A stretch of DNA of 32,595 nt, taken from NCBI GenBank assembly GCA_944393165.1, contig CALXZF010000120.1, positions 1-32,595 of the forward strand, in the 5' to 3' direction. This DNA comes from an uncultured Clostridia bacterium (GTDB taxonomy: Bacteria > Bacillota_A > Clostridia > TANB77 > CAG-508). Under the pieces are notes generated by a model. The model did not search any database. It was given only the letters and a program-made list of their open reading frames with translations, and was not told the DNA's origin. Positions 24,905 to 32,298 of the stretch are shown piece by piece. The translations under genes were made by a program, and so were the position numbers. Each line of letters starts with the position of its first letter. Position 1 is the first letter of the stretch.

Positions 24905-24948
24905 AAATGTGAGACAAAAGCTTTAGCCTCTTGTCTCATTTGTTTTTT
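24905..24948 (+). terminator. Intrinsic terminator after the mini-protein gene
   Basis: GAGACAA (24911-24917) pairs with TTGTCTC (24931-24937), with extra pairing on the flanks, and is followed by a T-rich run ending in T7. Confidence 0.75.
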
Positions 24949-24965
24949 TACTAAAAAACGCAATA

Positions 24966-25018
24966 GGTCTGTCCCCTTGTCTCATTTTTGGGACAACACC
25001 TCCGTCCCCATGTCCCAA
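24966..25018. repeat. R5: GGGACA-family repeat block
   Basis: It contains AGGTCTGTCCCCTTGTCTCA, then TTGGGACAACACCTCCGTCC and CCATGTCCCAA. This is the inverse orientation of the R1 and R2 units and the same CCGTCCCC core. TTGGGACA and TGTCCCAA pair at the ends. It lies just upstream of the yqeG promoter. Confidence 0.8.
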
Positions 25019-25038
25019 CTTTGTTCTAGAAAAAAGCC

Positions 25039-25067
25039 TTGACAAACTGCGTTCATATTGATAATAT
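25039..25067 (+). promoter_or_regulatory. Promoter of yqeG
   Basis: Consensus TTGACA, 17 bases, TAATAT; the start codon lies about 25 bases after it. Confidence 0.75.
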
Positions 25068-25092
25068 TATGTTTGATTAAGTGGAGGAAAAA

Positions 25093-25587
25093 ATGATATA
25101 TCCAAAAGAATATTTAAGCAGCGTAAAAGATATAGATATAGATTTTTTGAAAGAACATAATATAAAAGGATTAATAGTAGATGTAGATAATACACTAATT
25201 AGTTTGGATAAAAGGATGCCCACTGGAATAGCAGAATGGGCAAAAAAAATGAAACAAAATGATATAAAAATATGTATCTTATCAAATAGCAATAAAATAG
25301 AAAAGGTAGAAGCGGTTGCAAAAATGCTAGAAGTCCCATATATTTTCTTCGGTAAGAAACCATTAAAGAGTGGTTTTTTAAGGGCAAAAAATATTTTAAA
25401 ATTAAACGAGGAAAATATTGCGGTTGTAGGAGACCAAATTTTCACAGATATCATAGGTGCTAATAGATGCAATATGTTTTCCATTTTGGTAAAACCTATA
25501 GAAGAAAAGGATTATTTAATAACTAGAATTAAAAGACCTCTTGAAAAACTGATAATTAAGAAATATCAACGAAATAAATTAAAATAG
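25093..25587 (+). CDS. YqeG family HAD phosphatase
   Basis: A 164-residue HAD-superfamily (IIIA subfamily) phosphatase. Motif I is Asp30-x-Asp32 in LIVDVDNTLISLD, motif II is LSNSNK, the motif III lysine lies in FFGKKPLK, and motif IV is VVGDQIFTDIIGANRC. The family is near-universal in Firmicutes and related to phosphatidylglycerophosphate phosphatases; the substrate is not fixed by sequence. ATG 25093 is chosen over the in-frame GTG 25081, because that GTG is part of the GTGGAGG ribosome site. It is the first gene after a strong promoter. Confidence 0.9.
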   Translation: MIYPKEYLSSVKDIDIDFLKEHNIKGLIVDVDNTLISLDKRMPTGIAEWAKKMKQNDIKICILSNSNKIEKVEAVAKMLEVPYIFFGKKPLKSGFLRAKNILKLNEENIAVVGDQIFTDIIGANRCNMFSILVKPIEEKDYLITRIKRPLEKLIIKKYQRNKLK

Positions 25588-25708
25588 CTTTTGGCAGAAT
25601 AGCAGAATATATAAAGCAAATTTGAAATATAATTTAAACAAGGAAATGTACGAAATATAATGAATTAACAGTACAAAAACACAAAATAACATAAAACGGA
25701 GGAAGAAA

Positions 25709-26449
25709 ATGTATATTAACGATTTACATATCTTATATTATGTGGCAGTAGGAGTAATAGGACTAATTGTTGGGCAAATTATTGACTGGTGCAATTTGAG
25801 ATTGCCAGAATACAAAAAAGTTTTATCAAAAGAATTTTTTACTGAATATCTAAAAGTTTGTAAGCCAAAATATTTATTAATGGTAATTGTTGCAGTACTA
25901 TATATTGCATTGCTTTATTTTAAAGGAATTTCATTAGATACCTTAAAATTCCTATTTTTAATACCAATGCTCATAATAGCATTTATGATTGATTTTAAAT
26001 TGCAAATAATACCAAATAGACTAACACTTACAATTTTTGAAACAGGACTTATATTTACTTTTGCAAGAAGTTTGCTAAATATTACAGGAGGAATAGATTT
26101 ATTTATAGATAGTATTCTAGGAATGCTAGTCGGCGGAGGAATTTTCCTACTTATTACTCTAATTGGTGGCGCCATAGCAGGAAAAGAAGCTATGGGATTT
26201 GGCGATGTAAAATTAATGGCAGCACTAGGACTATTCTTTGGTTGGATCAATATGATACTTATATCAGTAATGGCATTTTTATTTGCAGCAATAGTAAGCA
26301 TAGTTATATTAATTGCAAGAAGAAAGAAATTTAATGAATATATTCCATTTGGCCCTTTTATTGTTGTGGCAAGCATGATACCAATGTATATAAATTCATC
26401 TGAACTAATGATTATTCTATTAAAAATATTTTCACTAGGAACTTATTGA
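25709..26449 (+). CDS. Prepilin peptidase (A24 family), lacking the Cys methylase motif
   Basis: A 246-residue polytopic membrane aspartyl protease that cleaves type IV prepilin leaders. The catalytic aspartates are Asp95 (FMIDFKLQIIPNRLT) and Asp166 (MGFGDVKLMAALG). The N-terminal region (VGQIIDWCNLRLPEYKK) has lost the paired Cys-x2-Cys motifs of the zinc-binding methyltransferase part of full PilD enzymes, so it may cleave without N-methylation. The pilin-like proteins at 2062, 3705 and 32299, with Gly-ITL cleavage sites, are plausible substrates. No secretion ATPase or platform genes are visible in the window. Confidence 0.88.
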   Translation: MYINDLHILYYVAVGVIGLIVGQIIDWCNLRLPEYKKVLSKEFFTEYLKVCKPKYLLMVIVAVLYIALLYFKGISLDTLKFLFLIPMLIIAFMIDFKLQIIPNRLTLTIFETGLIFTFARSLLNITGGIDLFIDSILGMLVGGGIFLLITLIGGAIAGKEAMGFGDVKLMAALGLFFGWINMILISVMAFLFAAIVSIVILIARRKKFNEYIPFGPFIVVASMIPMYINSSELMIILLKIFSLGTY

Positions 26450-26498
26450 TACATTGGGGACAGGTTAAAATGTGACAAAAACACCTGTCCCAAATGTA
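26446..26498 (+). terminator. R6: long hairpin after the prepilin peptidase gene
   Basis: GATACATTGGGGACAGGT pairs with ACCTGTCCCAAATGTATC, an 18-bp stem with one mismatch around a 17-base loop. The left arm overlaps the TGA stop of the peptidase gene. The GGGACAGG core places it in the same repeat family. It may act as a terminator, though no T-run follows. Confidence 0.6.
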
Positions 26499-26530
26499 TC
26501 ATAAATGTAGTAATATAAGGGGGAAGTTTT

Positions 26531-27598
26531 ATGAATCCTAAGATTAAATGGCTAAGGGATAAAATTAACATTGAAAATATGCAAGGAATGATTATTTCCA
26601 ATCCAGTAAATATTAGATATCTTACAGGTATTGAGGCAGAGGGAGTACTGCTAATTACTAGAAAGGAAAACTTCTTTATAACGGACGGAAGATATCTAGA
26701 AGAAGTAAAATCAATTCTTACAATAAATGACGGAATAATTGTGAGCGATATTGCAACCATATCTAGGGATGATTATGAAAACTTCTTTTTGTTTTGTGAA
26801 AATGTAGGATTTGAAGAAAATTATATAACATATGCTACATATAAAAAATATATAGAAAGATACAAAATAAATAACTTTGAAGAAACTGAAAATTTAATTG
26901 AAAAGCAAAGAATGATTAAAGATGATGAAGAAATAGGGCTTATTGAGAAAGCATGCTATATCACAGATTTATGCTTTAAGCACTTATGTGAGTATATAAA
27001 AATAGGCAAAACAGAAAAAGAGATTGCTTTTGAAATAGAGAAATTTTTTAGAGACAATGGAGCAGACGGGCTTGCATTTGATACTATAGTTGCATCAGGA
27101 AAGAACTCGTCTAAACCACATGTTGTGCCAACTGATAAAAAAATTGAAGCTGGAGATGTTATTACAATTGACATGGGATGCAAATATAAAGGATATTGCT
27201 CTGACATGACAAGAACAATATTTGCAGGATATATTCCAGTACAAGCACAGAAAGTGTACGATTTGGTACTAAAAAATGAACTCCAAACACTAAATGAATA
27301 TAAAGACGGGGCAAGTATAAGAATTGCTTCAAGAATGGTGGAAAATGATTTTAAATTAAATGGATATGATTTGGTTCATAGTTTGGGTCATGGCTTAGGA
27401 CTAGAAATTCATGAAATGCCTTTTATTAATGGCAAAAATGATAATGCATTAAAAGCAAACATGGTTGTAACTAATGAGCCAGGAATTTATATACCAGGAG
27501 CTTTTGGAGTTAGAATAGAAGACACTGTTCTAATTACAAAATCTGGATGTATAAATTTAACAAAATCGGATAAAAATTATATTATAGTAGATAAGTAA
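26531..27598 (+). CDS. Xaa-Pro aminopeptidase (M24 family)
   Basis: A 355-residue metallopeptidase with a creatinase-like N-terminal domain (residues 1-125, VNIRYLTGIEAEGVLLIT) and a C-terminal pita-bread fold. All five metal ligands are present: Asp214 and Asp225 (DMGCKYKGYCSDMTRT), His287 (LGHGLGLEIHE), Glu316 (TNEPGIYIPG) and Glu330 (GVRIEDT). It removes N-terminal residues before proline. The start follows AAGGGGGAAG. Its place immediately upstream of efp, which rescues polyproline translation, is the common Firmicutes arrangement. Confidence 0.93.
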   Translation: MNPKIKWLRDKINIENMQGMIISNPVNIRYLTGIEAEGVLLITRKENFFITDGRYLEEVKSILTINDGIIVSDIATISRDDYENFFLFCENVGFEENYITYATYKKYIERYKINNFEETENLIEKQRMIKDDEEIGLIEKACYITDLCFKHLCEYIKIGKTEKEIAFEIEKFFRDNGADGLAFDTIVASGKNSSKPHVVPTDKKIEAGDVITIDMGCKYKGYCSDMTRTIFAGYIPVQAQKVYDLVLKNELQTLNEYKDGASIRIASRMVENDFKLNGYDLVHSLGHGLGLEIHEMPFINGKNDNALKANMVVTNEPGIYIPGAFGVRIEDTVLITKSGCINLTKSDKNYIIVDK

Positions 27599-27607
27599 AA
27601 AAATTAC

Positions 27608-27636
27608 TTGATTTAAGTGGCAATATATGGTAGAAT
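27608..27636 (+). promoter_or_regulatory. Promoter of efp
   Basis: TTGATT, 17 bases, TAGAAT, about 40 bases before the efp start, so efp can be transcribed separately from the upstream peptidase. Confidence 0.6.
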
Positions 27637-27675
27637 ATTTGAGTAAAAGTTATGTTAATTGAAAGGAGAATAAAT

Positions 27676-28242
27676 ATGGCAGAAGTATATATGGCAGGAG
27701 ATTTTAGAAATGGAACAACATTTGAAATGGACGGAAATGTTTTTAGAGTTGTTGAATTCCAACATGTAAAACCAGGAAAGGGAGCTGCGTTTGTTAGAAC
27801 AAAATTAAAAAATGTAATAACAGGAGCAGTATTAGAAAAAACATTTAACCCTTCAGAAAAGTTCCCAGGAGCAGAAATAGAAAAAAGAGAAATGCAATAC
27901 TTATACAATGACGGTGGTTTATATTATTTCATGGATAATGAAACATATGAACAATTGCCATTAAATGCAGAACAAATTGGAGACGGTTTAAAATTCTTAA
28001 AAGAAAATATGAATGTAAAAATATTATCTTTCAAAGGAAAAGTATTTTCTGTAGAACCACCAATGTTTGTTGAATTAGAAGTTACATATACAGAACCAGG
28101 ATTTGCTGGAAATACCACAACTACATCTGGAAAACCAGCAACACTTGAGAATGGATACAAACTTACAGTACCTCTATTTGTAAATATTGGAGATATTGTA
28201 AAAGTAGATACCAGAACCGGAGAGTATATGGAAAGAGTTTAG
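27676..28242 (+). CDS. efp: Elongation factor P
   Basis: A 188-residue EF-P, which enters the E site and relieves ribosomes stalled on polyproline. It has an N-terminal KOW-like domain with the loop [11 protein letters not shown] (loop Lys35, where modification occurs in many EF-Ps), then two OB-folds, ending in [20 protein letters not shown] 27676 follows AAAGGAGA; an upstream in-frame ATG 27652 would add residues not found in the family. No lysine-modifying genes are in the window. Confidence 0.97.
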   Translation: MAEVYMAGDFRNGTTFEMDGNVFRVVEFQHVKPGKGAAFVRTKLKNVITGAVLEKTFNPSEKFPGAEIEKREMQYLYNDGGLYYFMDNETYEQLPLNAEQIGDGLKFLKENMNVKILSFKGKVFSVEPPMFVELEVTYTEPGFAGNTTTTSGKPATLENGYKLTVPLFVNIGDIVKVDTRTGEYMERV

Positions 28243-28257
28243 GAAGGAAGCTTATTT

Positions 28258-28776
28258 ATGTCTGATATAAAAGGTAAATATAAGAAAATTTTAGAAGATT
28301 TGGAGAACAATATCAAAGATCCAAATGATTTAATCTATGCCAAAGAAAAATTTATGGAATTAACATTAATTTTCATGGATGTAATCGATAGATTGACATT
28401 ACTTACAGATGTAAGAATTAAAGAAATTGAAGAAAGACAAGAAGAAATAAACAACAGAATAAATAATGTTCAAACAATGGTAGATGAAATTGAAGGCGAC
28501 ATATATGAAGATGACGACGGATATGAATTTGAAATAGTTTGTCCATATTGTAATTATGAATTTACAACAGATATAGAAGACGAAGAAAAAGATGAAATAA
28601 GATGTCCAAAATGTAATAATATAATCGAATTGGATTGGAACACTGATGACGAATATGCTTGTGACGGAAACTGCACGCATTGCCATGGAGAGCAAGTGGC
28701 TGAGGATGAACAAGAATATAACGCAAACAGTGAAGAAGATAAAAAAGAGGACAATCCAGAAGATGATGATATGTAA
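28258..28776 (+). CDS. CD1247-like zinc-ribbon protein
   Basis: A 172-residue protein with a helical N-terminal domain (residues 1-80, coiled-coil-like around EIEERQEEINNRINNV). A zinc ribbon follows (CPYCNYEF and CPKCNNII), then a second Cys/His cluster (CDGNCTHCHGE) and a very acidic tail. This is the CD1247 N-terminal domain type of clostridial protein, usually found just after efp. Its function is unknown. It starts 15 bases after efp and is probably co-transcribed. Confidence 0.83.
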   Translation: MSDIKGKYKKILEDLENNIKDPNDLIYAKEKFMELTLIFMDVIDRLTLLTDVRIKEIEERQEEINNRINNVQTMVDEIEGDIYEDDDGYEFEIVCPYCNYEFTTDIEDEEKDEIRCPKCNNIIELDWNTDDEYACDGNCTHCHGEQVAEDEQEYNANSEEDKKEDNPEDDDM

Positions 28777-28780
28777 TATA

Positions 28781-28818
28781 AGACCCGCTTAGTTTATTGA
28801 AATAAGCTAAGTGGGTCT
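28781..28818. terminator. Bidirectional terminator between convergent genes
   Basis: AGACCCGCTTAGTTTA pairs with TAAGCTAAGTGGGTCT (one G-T and one A-C exception) around a 6-base loop. It overlaps the last codons of the minus-strand M23 gene. Confidence 0.75.
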
Positions 28819-29396
28819 ATATATTCTCCATTTACTCTAACTCCAAAATGCAAATGAGGGCCTGTAGTTGCGCCATTTGTAGGATTACCGTTTTCATCAT
28901 AATATTGATTTCCTTTTACACCATATACATTTTTAGGGCCAACATATCCTATAACTTGTCCTTGCGTCACATAGTCTCCAACTTTAACAATATAGTATGG
29001 AGAAACATGACAATAAGTAAACTTTATATTTCCAGAAGTTAAAGTAATTGTATATCCACCTCCACCTAAGAAACTTGCGAATGTTATTTGTCCAGATGTC
29101 ACTGCAATTAATTTACTTCCTTCAGGAGCGCCTATATCTAACCCAGAATGATAAGAAGATGCACCAGCGGTAGGAGAGGTCCTGTATCCAAAATATGAAT
29201 TTATAGTTGTGTATCCTGGAGAAGGCCATGCATAGCCGGAAGAACTAATATCTATTATGTAATTTTGATTAGGAGAACCAGAATATGAATTAAATGAATC
29301 TGGAAACATAGGAATAAAAAATATGGAAATAAAAATAATTAAAATAGCTAATAAAATAGCAACAGATTTATAGGGCATAGAAAAACTATTAGACAT
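28794..29396 (-). CDS. M23 family metallopeptidase (LytM-like)
   Basis: A 200-residue exported or membrane-anchored peptidoglycan endopeptidase. One N-terminal hydrophobic segment (about 9-30) precedes the M23 domain, with zinc ligands His83 and Asp87 (YHSGLDIG) and His183 (GPHLHFGV, with His181 nearby). His130 (YCHVSPYY) is the expected catalytic partner. A loop near KNVYGVKGNQYYDENGN lengthens the domain. ATG 29396 is preferred over 29414 because GTGAGG lies just before it. It is probably co-transcribed with the upstream GtrA gene. Confidence 0.88.
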   Translation of the reverse strand: MSNSFSMPYKSVAILLAILIIFISIFFIPMFPDSFNSYSGSPNQNYIIDISSSGYAWPSPGYTTINSYFGYRTSPTAGASSYHSGLDIGAPEGSKLIAVTSGQITFASFLGGGGYTITLTSGNIKFTYCHVSPYYIVKVGDYVTQGQVIGYVGPKNVYGVKGNQYYDENGNPTNGATTGPHLHFGVRVNGEYIDPLSLFQ

Positions 29397-29448
29397 AAAA
29401 TACCTCACTTTCATATTTAAAATCTAATAGCCCCCGAAAAATATTTAA

Positions 29449-29922
29449 TTAATCTTTATCAGTTGTTTTAAAAGCAAAGAACTTACTAATAAAGAAGTTT
29501 AAAATAACTACAATAATTGTAATTAAGCATTTACTTATAATTGTTGGAATTGGAAGATATTCAAACATTAGAGAACCACCAATAGATTCAATAAACATTG
29601 TAACTAGTCTTCCAAAAATAAATTTGCAAAACTCTACAAACTTTTCTCCAAAGCCGTCAGCTTGAGAGTGAAAAACTAAATCTTTATTAGTTATGTAAGC
29701 AAATAGAACAGCAAGAATAATAGCTATGTTATTTGCCAAATTATCTTCAATATTAAAAAATGTTGTCATTACATAAAATGAGCCTATATTTATTAAAGTG
29801 GTTAATATACCAAAGGCAACATATAATATAACTTCTTTTGTTAAAAATTTTTTAACAATTTTATTAGATAATATTTTTTTGATAAAATTATTTTCTTTTT
29901 TCTCTTCGTTTAATTTTTCCAT
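29449..29922 (-). CDS. GtrA family membrane protein
   Basis: A 157-residue membrane protein with a charged N-terminus (about 30 residues) and four hydrophobic helices: LYVAFGILTTLINIGSFYV, IAIILAVLFAYITNKDLVF, FIFGRLVTMFIESIGG and LITIIVVILNFFISKFFAF. This is the GtrA pattern with the conserved N-x-x-W/L-type loop and the closing NFFxSKxxAF motif. GtrA proteins are thought to move lipid-linked sugars across the membrane for glycosylation of surface polymers. It precedes an M23 peptidase on the same strand, so both fit an envelope unit. Confidence 0.88.
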   Translation of the reverse strand: MEKLNEEKKENNFIKKILSNKIVKKFLTKEVILYVAFGILTTLINIGSFYVMTTFFNIEDNLANNIAIILAVLFAYITNKDLVFHSQADGFGEKFVEFCKFIFGRLVTMFIESIGGSLMFEYLPIPTIISKCLITIIVVILNFFISKFFAFKTTDKD

Positions 29923-29950
29923 TTACAAAATCCTTTACAAAATTTTCTAT

Positions 29951-29987
29951 TAAATAAAAAATGTACAATTTATATGGAATTGTACAT
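29951..29987 (-). terminator. Terminator of tRNA-Trp
   Basis: ATGTACAATT and AATTGTACAT form a 10-bp stem, followed on the minus strand by a T-rich run. Confidence 0.75.
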
Positions 29988-29994
29988 TAATGGT

Positions 29995-30070
29995 TGGCAG
30001 GGGTACTAAGATTCGAACTCAGACTTGTGGTTTTGGAGACCATCGTGCTAACCATTAACACTATACCCCT
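29995..30070 (-). tRNA. trnW: tRNA-Trp (CCA)
   Basis: A 76-base cloverleaf on the minus strand, with CCA encoded. The acceptor AGGGGTA pairs with TACCCCT, and the discriminator is G. The D stem is GTGT/GCAC, so base 24 is A paired with U11. The anticodon loop CTCCAAA gives CCA. The anticodon stem ATGGT/ACCAC has four good pairs and an A27-C43 mismatch. T arm CTGAG/CTTAG with TTCGAAT. It reads UGG codons; the A24 and 27-43 features are discussed as a finding. Confidence 0.93.
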
Positions 30071-30087
30071 ATAAGACTTACCAATAT

Positions 30088-30116
30088 ATATTAGCACAAA
30101 AAAATAACATATGCAA
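30088..30116 (-). promoter_or_regulatory. Promoter of tRNA-Trp
   Basis: On the minus strand: TTGCAT, 17 bases, TAATAT, ending about 18 bases before the tRNA. Confidence 0.65.
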
Positions 30117-30124
30117 GTAGATTA

Positions 30125-30153
30125 TTGAAAAAAACTTAAATATATGTTAAAAT
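30125..30153 (+). promoter_or_regulatory. Promoter of the 30226-30669 gene
   Basis: TTGAAA, 17 bases, TAAAAT, about 70 bases before the start codon and divergent from the tRNA-Trp promoter. Confidence 0.6.
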
Positions 30154-30225
30154 TTAGTGTGAATTAGGGATAGCCAAATTTTGTAAATTTAAGTTAAAAA
30201 ATTTTATCTTAAGGAGAAAAGTCAA

Positions 30226-30669
30226 ATGAATAAAGAAACAAAGTTAGAATTAGAACAAGTGCGGAAGATTACATACGAAAATAAGCAGTTGTGCCGAATA
30301 AAAAACAACAAGAAAAAAGGCAAGGACAAAAAAATCAACGAAGATGATTATGTTGAAGCATTTTCATTCGAAGATATAAAAGAAGTATTATTTAAAGAAA
30401 TAAAAAAACTAGGTTTTAGTCATATAGAAGAAACATCCCCTCAAAGGGCTAATTGTATAATTAAATTATACAGATTAAAATCTTTTTGTGCTGATAAATC
30501 AGCAATAGAAGTTACATATGTGGCACATTGCTTTACAGCGAAAGCTCGTGAGTGGTATACCAATTTTGGAGAGTTACTAATTTCTTTAGATGAGTTCGAA
30601 TTGTATTTTGAAAGTAGTCCAAACTTTAATGTAGTTGAACCAGGTTGGTATTTTTTATTAATAAAATAA
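30226..30669 (+). CDS. Hypothetical protein between tRNA genes
   Basis: A 147-residue soluble protein that I do not recognise. The first 45 residues are very basic (KNNKKKGKDKK). The rest is a mixed alpha/beta domain (FSFEDIKEVLFKEIKKLGFS, NCIIKLYRLKSF, REWYTNFGELLISLDEFELYF). The start follows AAGGAG, and it has its own promoter and terminator, so it is a single-gene unit. Position between tRNA-Trp and tRNA-Gly is typical of horizontally gained cargo, but base composition is like its neighbours. Confidence 0.65.
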   Translation: MNKETKLELEQVRKITYENKQLCRIKNNKKKGKDKKINEDDYVEAFSFEDIKEVLFKEIKKLGFSHIEETSPQRANCIIKLYRLKSFCADKSAIEVTYVAHCFTAKAREWYTNFGELLISLDEFELYFESSPNFNVVEPGWYFLLIK

Positions 30670-30698
30670 CCCCTTTATTAATTGGCTTCCTTAATGCA

Positions 30699-30724
30699 GT
30701 AGAGAATATTATTCTCTACTTTTA
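30699..30724 (+). terminator. Intrinsic terminator after the 30226-30669 gene
   Basis: GTAGAGAA and TTCTCTAC pair around a 5-base loop, followed by a short T-run. Confidence 0.75.
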
Positions 30725-30752
30725 AAAAATAGAAACAATTTTAAAAAAAGTA

Positions 30753-30781
30753 TTGACAATTAAAAATAAAAAGTTTATAAT
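30753..30781 (+). promoter_or_regulatory. Consensus promoter of the first tRNA-Gly
   Basis: Perfect TTGACA and TATAAT with a 17-base spacer, 30 bases before the tRNA. Confidence 0.9.
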
Positions 30782-30811
30782 ATTAATTGTTCCACAAAAA
30801 GAAATAAAAAT

Positions 30812-30885
<74 letters not shown>

Positions 30886-30892
30886 AAGATTG

Positions 30893-30918
30893 AAACTTGA
30901 GAATAATCTCAAGTTTTT
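30893..30918 (+). terminator. Terminator of tRNA-Gly copy 1
   Basis: AAACTTGAGA and TCTCAAGTTT form a 10-bp stem with an ATAA loop, followed by T residues. Confidence 0.85.
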
Positions 30919-31008
30919 AATTTTGCTCAATGTCAATAGTTTGAGTCTGGATACCTGAAAGCATTTTTCTAAATAGCAATAGGCAATGAAGAAAAGCTGG
31001 AAAAGTCC

Positions 31009-31037
31009 TTTACGAAAAAAAGAAAAGATGTTATACT
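31009..31037 (+). promoter_or_regulatory. Possible promoter of the second tRNA-Gly
   Basis: TTTACG, 17 bases, TATACT, about 20 bases before the tRNA. The -35 is weak. Confidence 0.4.
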
Positions 31038-31055
31038 TATATTGTGATAAAAAAT

Positions 31056-31130
<75 letters not shown>

Positions 31131-31165
31131 TAAGTAAAATCGTCGCACCAGACGAAAGTATTGAT

Positions 31166-31194
31166 AAATCAACTGTAAAAGGTTGATTTTTTTT
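31166..31194 (+). terminator. Terminator of tRNA-Gly copy 2
   Basis: AAATCAAC and GTTGATTT pair around an 8-base loop, followed by T8. Confidence 0.85.
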
Positions 31195-31348
31195 GTTGCC
31201 TTATTTTTTATTTTTTAATGAACACAATTATTTTTATATGGGAAATTTAAGAAATAAAAATTCTTTAGCTCATTTAAAAGACTACATAGAAAGGCTATAA
31301 ATTTTATGCTTTTCTATTCAGAAGAGAAAGGAGAGATTTTATAATAAA

Positions 31349-31470
31349 ATGAAAGAAGAAAAGAAAATTGCAGGAATTTATATTAGGGTAAGTACAGAAG
31401 ACTAAGTGAGAGAACGGTTTTAGTTTGGTAGAACAAGAAGAGAAAAATCAGAGAATCATAGGAAAGATTC
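31349..31470 (+). pseudogene. Remnant of a serine site-specific recombinase
   Basis: Starting at ATG 31349 behind AAAGGAG, the frame reads KEEKKIAGIYIRVSTED, the N-terminal catalytic motif of resolvase/invertase-type serine recombinases (YIRVSTED with the nucleophilic Ser). CAA (Gln) has become TAA at 31402-31404, and one extra base near 31413 shifts the frame. After the shift GFSLVEQEEKNQRI, the usual next motif of large serine recombinases, can be read. The rest of the gene is missing. This is clear evidence of a decayed mobile element next to tRNA-Gly. Confidence 0.75.
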
Positions 31471-31890
31471 AAACTAAATACAATTTTTGTATACCTATAT
31501 ATTGCATAACAAGCACTGAATTTTTCCTCCCTAGTCAAAATTCTAAATTTGGGACTAAATTCCAAACCCTTTATGAACTAATTTGTAATTATTTTGTAAA
31601 TTTAATGAAAAATTTATGTTATATTAAAATTCATCAGACACTGTCTAACGAATTTAAAAGGATGAATAAATATTAAAAAAATAGATGAAGAAATAAGGAA
31701 TTATTTGAAAATCTTATCATCAGAATTTCGAGGCTGGTTATTAGAATATATACTCCTGAGATATTAAGACTTGCTGGAATAAGAATGTCCTATGGTACAT
31801 TATATGCAAAAGTATATATTTGATATAGCCCTCTTTTACTTTTGCGGCAAGACGGTAGCCTAAATGATTTTGAGCGTACATAGCCCTCAT
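31471..31890. other. Degenerate accessory DNA after the recombinase remnant
   Basis: About 420 bases without an intact gene. Short open runs in different frames (IDEEIRNYLKILSSEF near 31683, and TPEILRLAGIRMSYG near 31753) look like broken pieces of element-encoded proteins. A short ORF of 20 codons lies upstream at 31238-31300. The motif ATAGCCCTC occurs twice (about 31824 and 31880). I recognise no family. Confidence 0.4.
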
Positions 31891-31892
31891 TT

Positions 31893-32147
31893 TTATTTCG
31901 TTTTTCCTTTCTTCTTACAATTGGATTTTGAATTCTTAGCATAAGGTAAAAATTCATTAGTTCTATATAACAAGTAATCTGTGCTAGTATTATAAAAATC
32001 AGCTAATTTGCATAATATCTCTAAAGGAATATTTCTTTTGTTTAGCTCATAATAAGAATATGCAACCTGAGAGATATTAAGAAATTTGCTTAATTGTGTT
32101 TGAGTAAGATCATTATCTTCTCTGAGATTTTTTATACGAGTTTCCAT
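31893..32147 (-). CDS. XRE-family helix-turn-helix regulator
   Basis: An 84-residue protein with a Cro/cI-type HTH at residues 3-60: IKNLREDNDLTQTQLSKFL, then ISQVAYSYYELNKRNIPLEI and LCKLADFYNTSTDYLLYRTN. A short basic tail (NCKKKGKTK) follows. Small XRE proteins like this are usually repressors of mobile elements or toxin-antitoxin units. The start follows AAAGGAAAT. It is divergent from the pilin-like gene at 32299 with about 150 bases between them, so it could regulate that promoter. Confidence 0.88.
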   Translation of the reverse strand: METRIKNLREDNDLTQTQLSKFLNISQVAYSYYELNKRNIPLEILCKLADFYNTSTDYLLYRTNEFLPYAKNSKSNCKKKGKTK

Positions 32148-32236
32148 ATTTTATTTCCTTTCTTATAAAAAATATTAAAAGTTGTATGAACTATAAGAAA
32201 AACTAAAAAAATTATAAAATAAAACAAAATGTTATA

Positions 32237-32265
32237 TTGACTTTTAAAACACATTGTTATATAAT
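32237..32265 (+). promoter_or_regulatory. Promoter of the third pilin-like gene
   Basis: TTGACT, 17 bases, TATAAT, about 35 bases before the start. It lies in the intergenic region shared with the divergent XRE gene, so the regulator could bind here. Confidence 0.7.
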
Positions 32266-32298
32266 CGATTTGTAACAAGAGAAAAGGAGAAAAAAATT

